This document shows, piece by piece, positions 42,402 through 52,398 of a stretch of 64,000 nucleotides of DNA. The DNA is from Caulifigura coniformis (GTDB taxonomy: Bacteria; Planctomycetota; Planctomycetia; Planctomycetales; Planctomycetaceae): contig NZ_CP036271.1 of NCBI RefSeq assembly GCF_007745175.1, positions 496,001 to 560,000 of the forward strand. The letters run 5' to 3'. Made by a program: the position numbers and the translations under genes. Positions within the stretch are counted from its first letter, which is position 1. Each line of letters opens with the position of its first letter. A model generated the notes under the pieces. It did not search any database and was not told the DNA's origin. It saw nothing but the letters and a program-made list of their open reading frames with translations.

Positions 42402-45164
42402 TCAGGGCTCGTTGTCGTGCTGGGCGTTGGGGAAGAAGCGGCGGCGGATGAGTTTGCGGGCTTCGAGGGCGATGAAGATGACGGAGCCGAAGACGGGGCA
42501 GAGGAGGGCTTCGGTGAGGGAGAGGGGGACAGTGTTGAAGATCTTCTGCAGGGCGGGGATGTAGACCACCGCGAGCTGGAGGGCGCTGGTCACGACGACG
42601 GAGACGAGCAGGAGCCGGTTGGTCGTCAGGCCGACTTCCCAGAGGGTTTGCCGCCAGGAGCGAAGGGCGAGTGCGTGTCCGAGCTGGGTGAGCGTGAGGA
42701 CCGAGAAGATCATGGTTCGCCAGCGGGATTCGTCTTCGGGCCTCGGGGCGGCAAGTGAGCCGGTGATGACGGCCCCGGCGGCGACGGAGACGATGGCCAT
42801 GACGAAGCCGATCCAGAGGAGGTCGATGATCAGGCCGCGGCCGAGGAGCGGGGCCTTGGGATGCCGGGGCGGGTGATTCATCGAATCGTGATCGCTGCGT
42901 TCGAAGGCGAGTCCGAGCGCGGGGAAGCCGTCGGTGACGAGGTTGATCCAGAGGATCTGCAGCGGCAGTAGCGGCAGTGGCAGGCCGAGCGCGATGGCGA
43001 CGCCCATCGTGCAGAGCTCGCCCGTGTTGCTCGAGAGCAGGAAGGTGAGGAAGCGGACGATGTTGCCGAAGATGATCCGGCCTTCCTCGACGGCGGCGAC
43101 AATCGTGGCGAAGTTGTCGTCGAGGAGGACGACGTCGGCAGCGTCCTTGGCGACGTCGGTGCCGGTGACGCCCATGGCGATGCCGATGGTCGATTGCTGG
43201 AGCGCAGGGGCATCGTTCACGCCGTCGCCCGTCATGGCGACGATTTCATCACGGGCCTGGAGGACGGTGACGACGCGCATCTTGTCGCTGGGGGCGACGC
43301 GGGCAAAAACGCTTTTCTTCGTGGCGATCTCAGTGAACTGCTCGTCGGACAGCCCGGTGAGCTTCGATCCGACGGCAGGTTCGCCCTCGCTTTTGAGGCC
43401 GAGCTGATCGGCGATCGATTTGGCCGTGAGGGGGTGGTCGCCGGTCATCATCACGGGACGGATTCCGGCCTGATAACACTTGGCAATGGCATCGCGGGCC
43501 TCGGCGCGGGGCGGGTCGCTGAGGCCGATGAGGCCGAGGAACGTGAGATCGCGCTCGATGTCATCGCCGGAAGGGAGGTCGGAACGCGTCGCGCAGGCGA
43601 CCGCCAGGACGCGAACGCCTTCGGCGGCGAGGTCGTCGTGGAGGGCATGCCATGCCTTGCGGGACGCGTCGTCGAGCGGCTTCAGGTCATCGGTGGTCCA
43701 CTCCTGCGTGGAGATGGAGAGGATGCTTTCGAGCGACCCTTTGGCGCCGACGACAAATCCCGATGACGCCTCGCTGAGAACCGGGGCCAGTGGCTCCGCG
43801 GCCGAACGATCGAGCTGGTGGACGGTCGACATCCGCTTGCGATCGGAATCGAACGCGAATTCCTCCACGCGCGGGAGGCCGGCCCGGAGGGCGGCGACGT
43901 CGAGGGCGAAGCGGGGAGCCACATCGATGATCGCGATCTCCGTGGGATCGCCCGCCTCGGGGGCCGCATTCTTCTCGTCGTCAGAGCTTTCGGCTTCCTG
44001 CTGATGGACAGGGGCGTCGTTGCAGAGCGAGGCGATCGCCAGCAGCGGAATGAGCCGGGAGTGCTTCCCGGCATCGAACGAGGCTTCACCGATGCCTTCG
44101 ACGATCCCGGATGCGATGGCCGCGTGGGAGACCGACATGCGGCCGAGAGTGAGGGTGCCGGTCTTGTCGGTGCAGATGACAGTGACCGAGCCGAGTGTTT
44201 CGATGGCGGAGAGGCGACGGATGAGGGCCTTGCGCTCGAGCATCCGCCGGGTGCCCAGGGCGAGGACGACAGTGACGGCGGCGGGGAGCCCTTCGGGGAT
44301 CACCGCAACCGCCAGGCTGAGGGCGGTCATGATGACGTCCTTGATGGGCGTCTTCTGGAACAGGCCGACGACAACCATCAGGGCGATGAGCGCGACGGCG
44401 GCCCAGGTCAGCTGCATGCCGAGGCGGGCGAGCCGCTTCTGAAGCGGCGTGTCTTCTTTCTTGACCTGCGCGAGCATGCTCGCGATGCGGCCGAGTTCGG
44501 TCGACATGCCGGTGGACGTGACGACGGCGATGCCCCGGCCGGCGGAGACGATCGTCCCGAGATACATGGCGTTCGAACGCTCGGCCAGCTCGGTTTCGGC
44601 CGGAAGAGGCCCGGTCTGTTTCTCGACGGGCATCGATTCGCCGGTCAGCGAGGCCTCGTTGATCTGCAGGTGTGCGGCCTCGAGGAGCCGGCCGTCGGCA
44701 GGGACGCGGTTGCCGGCCTCAAGCTGGATGATGTCGCCCGGGACGACTTCGTGCGCCGGGATGCGCGACCAGTCGCTGTCGCGGCGGACGGACGCGAATG
44801 GCTCGGAGAGCTTCCGCAGTGATGCGAGGGCGTTCTCGGCGCGGTACTCCTGGAAGAAGCCGAGCGCGGCGTTCAGGACGACGATCGCGAGAATGGCGAT
44901 CGTTTCGACGATGTCGCCGAGAATGACCGAGCCGACCGCGGCTGCGAGGAGGAGCCAGACGAGCGGGTTCTTGAACTGCTCGACGAGGATGTCGAACGGG
45001 GTGCGAACTTCCCGATCGTCGAGTTCATTCGGGCCATACTGCTCGAGTCGCCTGGCAGCTTCGGCCGTCGAGAGGCCGGACTTCGCACTCGTCCCCAGTG
45101 TTCGCAGGACGTCTTCGACGGACTTCGAGTGACCGTCGGATACCTCTGAAGACAGGGAGGTCAT
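42402..45164 (-). CDS. Cation-transporting P-type ATPase (calcium type, P2), 920 aa
   Basis: Inner-membrane ATP-driven cation pump. N-terminal cation_ATPase_N domain (SVEDVLRTLGTSAKSGLSTAEA), TGES loop (INEASLTGESMPV), M4 ion-binding PEGLP (290-294), phosphorylation site DKTGTLT with Asp333, hinge MTGDGVNDAPAL and M6-like WINLVTDGFPALGLAFE. PEGLP with N and D in M6 points to SERCA/PMR1-type calcium or manganese transport. The C-terminus has the usual M7-M10. Full-length. The neighbours give no hint to its role. Confidence 0.93.
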   Translation of the reverse strand: MTSLSSEVSDGHSKSVEDVLRTLGTSAKSGLSTAEAARRLEQYGPNELDDREVRTPFDILVEQFKNPLVWLLLAAAVGSVILGDIVETIAILAIVVLNAALGFFQEYRAENALASLRKLSEPFASVRRDSDWSRIPAHEVVPGDIIQLEAGNRVPADGRLLEAAHLQINEASLTGESMPVEKQTGPLPAETELAERSNAMYLGTIVSAGRGIAVVTSTGMSTELGRIASMLAQVKKEDTPLQKRLARLGMQLTWAAVALIALMVVVGLFQKTPIKDVIMTALSLAVAVIPEGLPAAVTVVLALGTRRMLERKALIRRLSAIETLGSVTVICTDKTGTLTLGRMSVSHAAIASGIVEGIGEASFDAGKHSRLIPLLAIASLCNDAPVHQQEAESSDDEKNAAPEAGDPTEIAIIDVAPRFALDVAALRAGLPRVEEFAFDSDRKRMSTVHQLDRSAAEPLAPVLSEASSGFVVGAKGSLESILSISTQEWTTDDLKPLDDASRKAWHALHDDLAAEGVRVLAVACATRSDLPSGDDIERDLTFLGLIGLSDPPRAEARDAIAKCYQAGIRPVMMTGDHPLTAKSIADQLGLKSEGEPAVGSKLTGLSDEQFTEIATKKSVFARVAPSDKMRVVTVLQARDEIVAMTGDGVNDAPALQQSTIGIAMGVTGTDVAKDAADVVLLDDNFATIVAAVEEGRIIFGNIVRFLTFLLSSNTGELCTMGVAIALGLPLPLLPLQILWINLVTDGFPALGLAFERSDHDSMNHPPRHPKAPLLGRGLIIDLLWIGFVMAIVSVAAGAVITGSLAAPRPEDESRWRTMIFSVLTLTQLGHALALRSWRQTLWEVGLTTNRLLLVSVVVTSALQLAVVYIPALQKIFNTVPLSLTEALLCPVFGSVIFIALEARKLIRRRFFPNAQHDNEP

Positions 45165-45278
45165 GTGAACCGTTTTCGTGTTCGATGAAGTATCAAGAGC
45201 TTCGAACGACTCTAGTGGACGATTTCACGTTTGACGATCCGTTGTATGAGGCAGATTTCATCTCCTCGGGCTTCCCCC

Positions 45279-46508
45279 TCATGCGCCGAGAACCTGATCG
45301 AGCAGGATGTCGGCGGAACGCGGAAGTCCGTCGCGACGCTCGAGTCGGGACGCGATCCCGCGACAGGCCGCGGCGACGTCTACGGACTCGAGAACCCGCT
45401 GCAGGCCGGCCTGCAGCGTCCGGGCGTTGAACTTCGCCGCGGGAACGCCCAGGCCTGTTCCGAGTCGCCGGATGCGCTCGGCGTTGTCGAACTGATCGTG
45501 CGCCAATGGCATCAGCAGTTGCGGGATGCCCGCGAGGAATCCCTGGGACGACGAGCCGATGCCACCGTGGTGCACGAACGCGGCGGCGTTCGGCAACAGC
45601 CGATCAAGCGGAGCGTAGCGCTCGAAGTGGATCGAGCCGGGAAGGTTGTCGGGAACCTGTTCGGGATGCTGGGTCAGGAAGACCGCCCGCCGTCCGATCC
45701 GGCCGCAGGCGTCGACCGCCGCTTCGAAGAAGGGGCGCCCGTGGATGTTCGCCGTTCCCGGCGTGAACACGATCGGTGGCGGTCCTGCGTCCAGAAAGCG
45801 GACGAGCCCCTCGGCGAGTGGCCGGGCCGAGCCTTCGTTCCAGAGCGGGAAATCGGACTGCACAACACCCGCCGGCCAGTCGGGCTGAACCGGAGCGAAC
45901 CAGTCAGGAAACATGCAGAGCACTCCGCCCGGAGAGTTCCACCAGCGGGTGATGCGGCGGACAGGAGGGAGTCCGAGTTCGGCTCGCCACGAATTCAGAA
46001 AGGGACAGACTGCGGGATCGATCACCAGCTTCTCGCCCAGCCCGTAGAGGAAGCTCTTGAACCAGCGTGGACCTCCCAGCCCGGGGAGGGTTGGCGGATC
46101 GACGTTGCTCCAGAGGACGGAGGGCTGCAGGTGGACGGTGACCGCGCGGATGCCGAGTTTCTCCTGCGCGAGGAGCGCGCCGAATCCGAACACGTTGACG
46201 AGCGAGACGGAATCGCGCCCGGCCGCGGCGCAGATGTCGTACTGCGTTCTCAGGATCGGGCGGAGCGACCGCATGATGTGTGGAAAGGCCTTTCGGGGGC
46301 TCCACAGGTCGGGGTTGCGAATCGTCGCCTGGTAGTCGTCCTCCCTCCCTAAAGCCACGAACTTGAGACCGTGGCGGACGATCAGCTCTTCGAAATGAGC
46401 ATTCGTCGCGAACGTGATGTCGTGGCCGCGATCTTTGAGCTCCAGCGACAATCCGAGAAAGGGAAAGACATCTCCCGCGCTGCCGAGTGGTGAAACAACG
46501 AAATGCAC
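45279..46508 (-). CDS. UDP-glycosyltransferase-like (GT1/MGT) enzyme, 409 aa
   Basis: GT-B fold glycosyltransferase. It begins HFVVSPLGSAGDVFPFLGLS, the sterol/macrolide-type N-terminus. The C-terminal donor site reads VFTPGTANIHGRPFFEAA and FERYAPLDRLLPNAAAFVHHGGIGSSSQGFLAGIPQLLMPLAHDQ, where HGGxGS contacts the nucleotide sugar (listed in pieces here: HHGGIGSSSQG, PLAHDQFDN). It probably modifies a lipid or secondary metabolite. A palindrome lies just upstream (46538-46556). Confidence 0.88.
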   Translation of the reverse strand: MHFVVSPLGSAGDVFPFLGLSLELKDRGHDITFATNAHFEELIVRHGLKFVALGREDDYQATIRNPDLWSPRKAFPHIMRSLRPILRTQYDICAAAGRDSVSLVNVFGFGALLAQEKLGIRAVTVHLQPSVLWSNVDPPTLPGLGGPRWFKSFLYGLGEKLVIDPAVCPFLNSWRAELGLPPVRRITRWWNSPGGVLCMFPDWFAPVQPDWPAGVVQSDFPLWNEGSARPLAEGLVRFLDAGPPPIVFTPGTANIHGRPFFEAAVDACGRIGRRAVFLTQHPEQVPDNLPGSIHFERYAPLDRLLPNAAAFVHHGGIGSSSQGFLAGIPQLLMPLAHDQFDNAERIRRLGTGLGVPAAKFNARTLQAGLQRVLESVDVAAACRGIASRLERRDGLPRSADILLDQVLGA

Positions 46509-46537
46509 GTCTGTGACGACCTTGCTGAGGCGACGGA

Positions 46538-46556
46538 CCCTGTGACGTTCACAGGG
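46538..46556. promoter_or_regulatory. Perfect 8-bp inverted repeat upstream of the glycosyltransferase
   Basis: CCCTGTGA (46538-46545), CGT, TCACAGGG (46549-46556), centred about 40 bases before the start codon. The TGTGA/TCACA half-sites recall CRP/FNR-type sites, but the 3-base spacer is shorter than their usual one. Confidence 0.4.
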
Positions 46557-46675
46557 GCCGTCACGGCTTCGAGTTTGACCGCACCTGGCGCCTGGGTGGT
46601 GGAAACGCCGGTTCCGGTCAGAAGAAAAGGATTGAACAGGCCGGATGCCATTCGTGGCCTGGCATGTGAGTCACT

Positions 46676-48937
46676 TTACGCGTTTTCTAAAGGCCTGCTG
46701 ATGGGCGGCGCGGGAGCCTGCTCGCGTTTCGATCTGGTCGCGGCCCAGACGAGCGTGAGTCCAACGATGACGCACGCCGCCGACGTCACCAGCCAGGCGG
46801 GAGGGAGGTGTTGCTGGTCGGAGACGTCCCAGCCTTTGTCCTTCAGCGCCTGCTCGTACTCGGCGAGCGCGACAATCGTGCCGTTGTTGAGGATGTGAAA
46901 CACGATGCCGGGGAACACGCTGCCGGTCCGCAGGGCAATCCAGCCAAGCGCGAGGCCGAGCAGTGTGCTGGGGGCGAGGCGTTCGATGGCGAGCGTGCCA
47001 CCGACGAGGATGTGAAAGAGTCCGAAGGCCAGGGCGGTGATGAGCACAGCGGCCCAGGGAGCGGTGCGGCGGCGGATGGCTCCCAGGAGGAAGCCCCGGA
47101 AGCAGAGTTCTTCGAAGATGGCGGGCACGATGGCGATGCAGATCAGCCGGACTGCGAACGGCACGTTCTTCCAGGCTTCGATGATTCCGTGGGCCCGTTC
47201 GAGCTGCTCGGTTCCGATGGTCGACAGGCCCGACTTGGAAAGGAGCAGAACGACTTCGTGGGCCAGGGGCCAGGCGGCGGCCCCGGCGACAACGGCCCCG
47301 AGCAGCGCGAGGAGGCGCGAACGCCTGAGCTGGAACGCATTCGCCAGCGGGACGCGCCGCCAGAGGGCCACGCCGGCGGGGATGCCTCCGAAGATGGCGG
47401 CCGTCAGCAGTGCATTCAGCGCCAGCCGGGATTCGATGGAAAGGTCGGCCATGCGGCCGATGAGACTGCCGGTGAGGAAAAAGACCGGGAAGATCGCGGC
47501 CACCGTGCCGTAGGCGATCTCCGGCTTGATGGCCGTGTTCCGGGATTCCGGTCGGCGGAACAGGTCGGACCACCCGCCGGTGCTGCCCGAGAGGACGGCG
47601 TCGCTTCCGAACCAGCGGGCGGCCAGCGAAAGGGCGGCGACTCCATAGAGCAACGTCGATCCGACGACGACGGCCGTGAGTCCGAGCGTGGCTGAGCCGA
47701 GGACCGTTTCCTTGGCGAGCAGCACCATGTTCAGCAGCGGGACGACGGCGAACGCCGACCCCAGTTCGACTCCCGGGATGAGGCTCGCGACGCCGGGCGC
47801 CAGTGAGAGCAGCATCAGGGGAATAAGGTAGGCCTGCGCTTCCTTGAAGCTACGGGCAATGCTGGTCAGGCAGAGGAGCACCGCGGAGAAGAACGTGGCG
47901 AAGACGCAGAGCAGGCCGAACAGGCCGACGATCGATTTGAGCGTGATGCCGACATCGCCGAAGATCGCTTTCTCGAGACCGACGGCCTGCATGGTGAGCA
48001 GCATGGCGATGACGTTCACGGTCGCCGTAAGGATGGCGACCGTGACCACGGCGACATACTTGGCGAAGAGAACGCTGATTCGCGAGATGGGGGCGGCAAT
48101 CAGGGTTTCGAGAGTGTGCCGTTCGCGTTCTCCGGCCGTGAGGTCGATCGCCGGATAGACGGCCCCCGTGACGGTCATCAGCAGCAGCACCAGGGGAACC
48201 AGGCTCGCGAGGAACGCGCTGGATCCCGAGGCCGCCGGCAGGGCCCGAACGGAGATGCGGTTGACCGACGTGGGCATTCCGGCCGCGCGCGCCTGGCTGC
48301 GCAGGTAGGCGCTGTTCAGTGCGTCGAGGCGCTCGAGCACGAAGCGATAGGCTTCGACACTGCGAGGCATGCGGTCGACATAGATGAGCTGGACCCGTCC
48401 CGGAGTCTTCGGCTCCGAATCGAACATCGGCGGGGCATCGACGACGATTCCGACGTCGATGAGTCCGCGCGCCAGCAGCGCTTCGACATCGGGTTCAGGA
48501 ATGCCGGGATCGGCCCGGCGGACCGTCAGCATCGGTTCGGACGGGACGCCCGTGACGGCCGCGGAGGGATCGACCGACGGGGCAGGCGTGGCTTCAGTCG
48601 GTTGCGGCCCGGACGCCGGCTGGCCGCTGTTACGTCGGCGGATCGCCTCGCGATCCTGCCAGGCGCTGAGCGAGTTCGACCAGATCCTCTCGAACTCCCG
48701 GTTCTGCTCGATGTTGGGGAAGGCGATGAAGTATTCCGGCGTGCCGGTGGCGGCGATCTGCGTGATCAGCAGCCGCTGGAAGGCGACGCCGAGCAGCGGG
48801 TACGCCAGGATCGGCATGAGCAGCAAGGTCAGAATGGTCCTGCGGTCCCTGAGGGTTTCCCGCAGTTCCTTGAGAATCAGGCGGCCCCGTCGGGCCCATT
48901 TCGACGGGGAATGCGACGAACCGGGTTCGCCGGTCAT
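46676..48937 (-). CDS. ABC-2 type permease fused to a CPBP intramembrane metalloprotease, 753 aa
   Basis: N-terminal ~440 residues are an ABC-2/NatB-like permease ([50 protein letters not shown] region with the family ERE..TLE motif). The C-terminal ~260 residues form a CPBP/Abi protease: EELCFRG (about 612), FGLFHILVG (about 642) and HILNNG (about 682) supply the Glu-Glu, His and Asn of the active site. The ATPase partner overlaps by four bases upstream. The pump may export sodium, a peptide or a lipid, and the protease could process the cargo; both are inference. Confidence 0.88.
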   Translation of the reverse strand: MTGEPGSSHSPSKWARRGRLILKELRETLRDRRTILTLLLMPILAYPLLGVAFQRLLITQIAATGTPEYFIAFPNIEQNREFERIWSNSLSAWQDREAIRRRNSGQPASGPQPTEATPAPSVDPSAAVTGVPSEPMLTVRRADPGIPEPDVEALLARGLIDVGIVVDAPPMFDSEPKTPGRVQLIYVDRMPRSVEAYRFVLERLDALNSAYLRSQARAAGMPTSVNRISVRALPAASGSSAFLASLVPLVLLLMTVTGAVYPAIDLTAGERERHTLETLIAAPISRISVLFAKYVAVVTVAILTATVNVIAMLLTMQAVGLEKAIFGDVGITLKSIVGLFGLLCVFATFFSAVLLCLTSIARSFKEAQAYLIPLMLLSLAPGVASLIPGVELGSAFAVVPLLNMVLLAKETVLGSATLGLTAVVVGSTLLYGVAALSLAARWFGSDAVLSGSTGGWSDLFRRPESRNTAIKPEIAYGTVAAIFPVFFLTGSLIGRMADLSIESRLALNALLTAAIFGGIPAGVALWRRVPLANAFQLRRSRLLALLGAVVAGAAAWPLAHEVVLLLSKSGLSTIGTEQLERAHGIIEAWKNVPFAVRLICIAIVPAIFEELCFRGFLLGAIRRRTAPWAAVLITALAFGLFHILVGGTLAIERLAPSTLLGLALGWIALRTGSVFPGIVFHILNNGTIVALAEYEQALKDKGWDVSDQQHLPPAWLVTSAACVIVGLTLVWAATRSKREQAPAPPISRPLENA

Positions 48938-49677
48938 GCGGAACTCCTTCGGTCGCGGAGCATTTCCACGAACATTTCGACCAGGCCCGGTTGTCCCGTC
49001 TGCTGCCTGAGTTCGTCGAGAGTTCCTTCGTTGCGCAGGTGTCCGTGGAAGAGGAGCCCGAAGCGGTCGCAGAGTCGGCCGGCTTCATCGAGGTGGTGCG
49101 TCGAGACGACGACGGCCCGCTTCTGGGTTCTCAGCAGTTCGACGTAGTCGAAGACGACCTGGCTGCCGACAACGTCGAGTCCGAGGGTCGGTTCATCCAT
49201 CAGGACGACCGGCGGATCGTGAATCAGCGCGCGGGCGAGGTTGACCCGCTGTTTCTGGCCGGTGCTGAGCGTGGCGGAGCGTTGATTGAGGAAAAGTTTC
49301 AGGTCGAGCAGATCAGAGAGTTCCTCGATTCGCTTCTCGGCGACATCGGGCGGGACGGAATAGACGTCGGCGAAGTAGTCGAGGATCTCCCGCGGTGTCA
49401 GCCACTGGTAGAGTCCGGCGCTGGCGGAGACGAGGCCGATGCGCTGCTTGATGGCCTGGGGTTTCTCGGAGACGCGATAACCGTCGACGAGAACGTCGCC
49501 GGAAGTTGGGTCGAGGAGGCCGAGGATGCAGCGGAGCGTGGTGGTCTTGCCGGCGCCGTTGGGACCCAGCAGGCCGTAAACTTCTCCGGTGTCAACGCGG
49601 AAGCTGAGTCCATCCACCGCCGCAAATTCGCGCCCGTCGCGCTGGAAGCTCTTCGACAGGCGATCGACAATCAGCAT
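48934..49677 (-). CDS. ABC transporter ATP-binding protein (NatA-like), 247 aa
   Basis: Cytoplasmic ATPase for the permease-protease fusion. Walker [17 protein letters not shown]-loop [15 protein letters not shown], signature [15 protein letters not shown], Walker [13 protein letters not shown] and switch His in [11 protein letters not shown]. The start overlaps nothing upstream; its stop overlaps the permease start (ATGA). Typical length. Confidence 0.93.
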   Translation of the reverse strand: MLIVDRLSKSFQRDGREFAAVDGLSFRVDTGEVYGLLGPNGAGKTTTLRCILGLLDPTSGDVLVDGYRVSEKPQAIKQRIGLVSASAGLYQWLTPREILDYFADVYSVPPDVAEKRIEELSDLLDLKLFLNQRSATLSTGQKQRVNLARALIHDPPVVLMDEPTLGLDVVGSQVVFDYVELLRTQKRAVVVSTHHLDEAGRLCDRFGLLFHGHLRNEGTLDELRQQTGQPGLVEMFVEMLRDRRSSA

Positions 49678-49781
49678 GCCGAGGAGATTCGATGGAGGCT
49701 CAAGGCGAAATGATCTGGGAGTAATCCTAGCCTAACTGCATCCCGGCGATTTGATAACTCACCCGATTCTGACGGCGTCGC

Positions 49782-50333
49782 ATGATTGAAGTGGAACTCA
49801 AATATCGGCTTGACGAACCGGAATCGCTGCTCGCGTCACTGATCGCCCGCGGAGCACAGCCGGGCGCACCGACGGTCGAGCGGGACCTCTATTTCAACCA
49901 CCCGGCGCGCGACTTCCGACAGACGGACGAGGCCCTCCGGCTGCGGTGGGACGGTTCACAGGCCACGCTGACATATAAAGGGCAACTTCTCGACCGTGTC
50001 TCCAAGAGTCGCGAGGAACTGGAACTCGACCTGTCGCCCGAGACTGGCCTGGAGACAGCCCGGCGGATTCTCGGACTGCTCGGTTTCGTGGAATCGGGCG
50101 ACGTCGAGAAACAGCGGACGAAGTTTCCGATGCTCGATCGAGGTCTGCCGGTTCTCGTCACGATCGATGAGGTGACAGGGCTGGGGCTGTTCGTCGAGCT
50201 GGAAGCGTCGGCCGAACGCGATTCCTATGAGGCGGCGCGCGACCGGCTGCTGGAACTGGCGGGAGAGCTCGGTTTGACGCAGGGGGAGAGGCGGTCGTAT
50301 CTGCAGTTGCTGGTGGAGCAGGGCGCGGTGTGA
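49782..50333 (+). CDS. CYTH-domain protein (class IV adenylate cyclase CyaB-like / triphosphatase), 183 aa
   Basis: Triphosphate tunnel enzyme. The N-terminal ExExK motif is EVELKYRL (residues 3-7), followed by RDLYFNHPARDFRQTDEALRLR, LTYKGQLL and the C-terminal DEVTGLGLFVELE. This spacing fits CyaB-type members that cyclise ATP or hydrolyse organic triphosphates; sequence does not separate the two. It stands alone, divergent from the ABC exporter. A hairpin, CTCTCCC (50443) / GGGAGAG (50461), downstream may end its transcript. Confidence 0.85.
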   Translation: MIEVELKYRLDEPESLLASLIARGAQPGAPTVERDLYFNHPARDFRQTDEALRLRWDGSQATLTYKGQLLDRVSKSREELELDLSPETGLETARRILGLLGFVESGDVEKQRTKFPMLDRGLPVLVTIDEVTGLGLFVELEASAERDSYEAARDRLLELAGELGLTQGERRSYLQLLVEQGAV

Positions 50334-50535
50334 GCGGCGTCTGGACATTCGAACTCGGCCGTCACGCCGCTGAACATCGCCCCCACAGGGAGTCGGCCAG
50401 GCCCCAATCCCCTGGCACGCTCAATTCTGCTCCGCGCGCAACCTCTCCCGTAAAGGGAGAGAGTTCGTTCTTTGGCAATTCAGGACAGACGAGTGCCGAC
50501 CGGGCGAGTCGGAGGGCAAATGACCTCCAAAAACT

Positions 50536-50629
50536 CGTCACACATGTCACAGGTGTCACAGGTCACGAATCCCCAGGGGTTCAGACCATTTTCTGCTGTC
50601 ACAGGTCTCCGTCACAGGTCGTCACACAT
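50536..50629. repeat. Cluster of GTCACAGGTG-type decamers, locus 2
   Basis: CGTCACACATGTCACAGG, TGTCACAGG, then after 33 bases CTGTCACAGG, CGTCACAGG, CGTCACACAT. Same units as 33641-33757. The 440-base gap 50334-50773 has no gene. Confidence 0.7.
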
Positions 50630-50731
50630 CGCCCATCAGGCCGCCGCAAAGGGCCTTCAACTGGACAGACCGACAGGCCTCGCGGGTTCCGAGCCGTGAC
50701 CGGTGGGAATGACCAGACGATCTGACGCCAG

Positions 50732-50763
50732 GCAGCCCGGCGGCTTTCGAGCAGCCGGGCTGC
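50732..50763 (-). terminator. Hairpin downstream of DUF1559 copy 4
   Basis: GCAGCCCGG (50732-50740) pairs with CCGGGCTGC (50755-50763); it begins 11 bases after the stop. There is no T run on the minus strand, so termination is less certain. Confidence 0.45.
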
Positions 50764-50773
50764 GGAATGGCGG

Positions 50774-51691
<918 letters not shown>

Positions 51692-51831
51692 GAAGGAACC
51701 TGGAGAATGAATGCCGGAGAGACCCGTCGCATGGCAGGCGACGGAATGAAGAACCTCGCCCGGGAAAAGGGGCGGCGGCGAGAGGGAATCCGGGCGTCAT
51801 CGACCGGAGATCGGACGCGCAGCGACAACTC

Positions 51832-52260
51832 TCAGCCGAGTTCCGGCGGACCACGAATCCAGAAGCGGGCGGCGGTCCGGGCCGGCGCGGAACGCTCGGG
51901 GAGCGGCGCGAGTTCGGTCGTGAAGCCCGGCAGCAGAGGGGGCGTCACGAGGGCGACGGACACGGCCGGCGTCGCGGCGAACTCGCAGATCAGGCAGCCG
52001 TCAGGGCACGGAGAAGAGGGGCTTTCGCCCGACTCCGGGGCCTGGCTTTGGGCCGGCTGCGGGTGATGGTGGTGATGATGCGTGCAGCCATGATGCGTAT
52101 GCCCGGCCTTTTCTTCGGCGGGGCAGCAGGCCGAATGAACATGCGGCGCGACGGCGTGGAGTCCGCCCGACCCGAGCAGGGCGATGGCGGCATAAAACGC
52201 TGCCAGGCACGCTTTGCTCAGGCGTGATGCGAACTCCAGCGATGGCGTCCGTCGTGTCAT
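51832..52260 (-). CDS. His/Cys-rich small secreted or membrane protein (DUF2946-like), 142 aa
   Basis: N-terminal hydrophobic segment (LAAFYAAIALLGSGGLHAV) then HVHSACCPAEEKAGHTHHGCTHHHHHH and, later, SPCPDGCLICEFAATPAVSV. The HxC-rich stretch and the CPxCxxCxF region recall DUF2946-type proteins often linked to copper or zinc. ATG 52260; the longer open frame is antisense to the next gene. Divergent from the 1070-aa protein, so 52261-52398 must contain promoters for both. Metal binding is inference. Confidence 0.65.
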   Translation of the reverse strand: MTRRTPSLEFASRLSKACLAAFYAAIALLGSGGLHAVAPHVHSACCPAEEKAGHTHHGCTHHHHHHPQPAQSQAPESGESPSSPCPDGCLICEFAATPAVSVALVTPPLLPGFTTELAPLPERSAPARTAARFWIRGPPELG

Positions 52261-52398
52261 CGACTTCAAAGTTACACAACGATTGCAGGTCGGGCAATGA
52301 GTCCCGCCGCGACCGGGGGCGTCGCCGAATCGACCTCCCCGTGTCCCGGGACTTTGGCGTACAGTCCGCAGCCTTTTCAGAATGCCAGGGAGCGGCAC

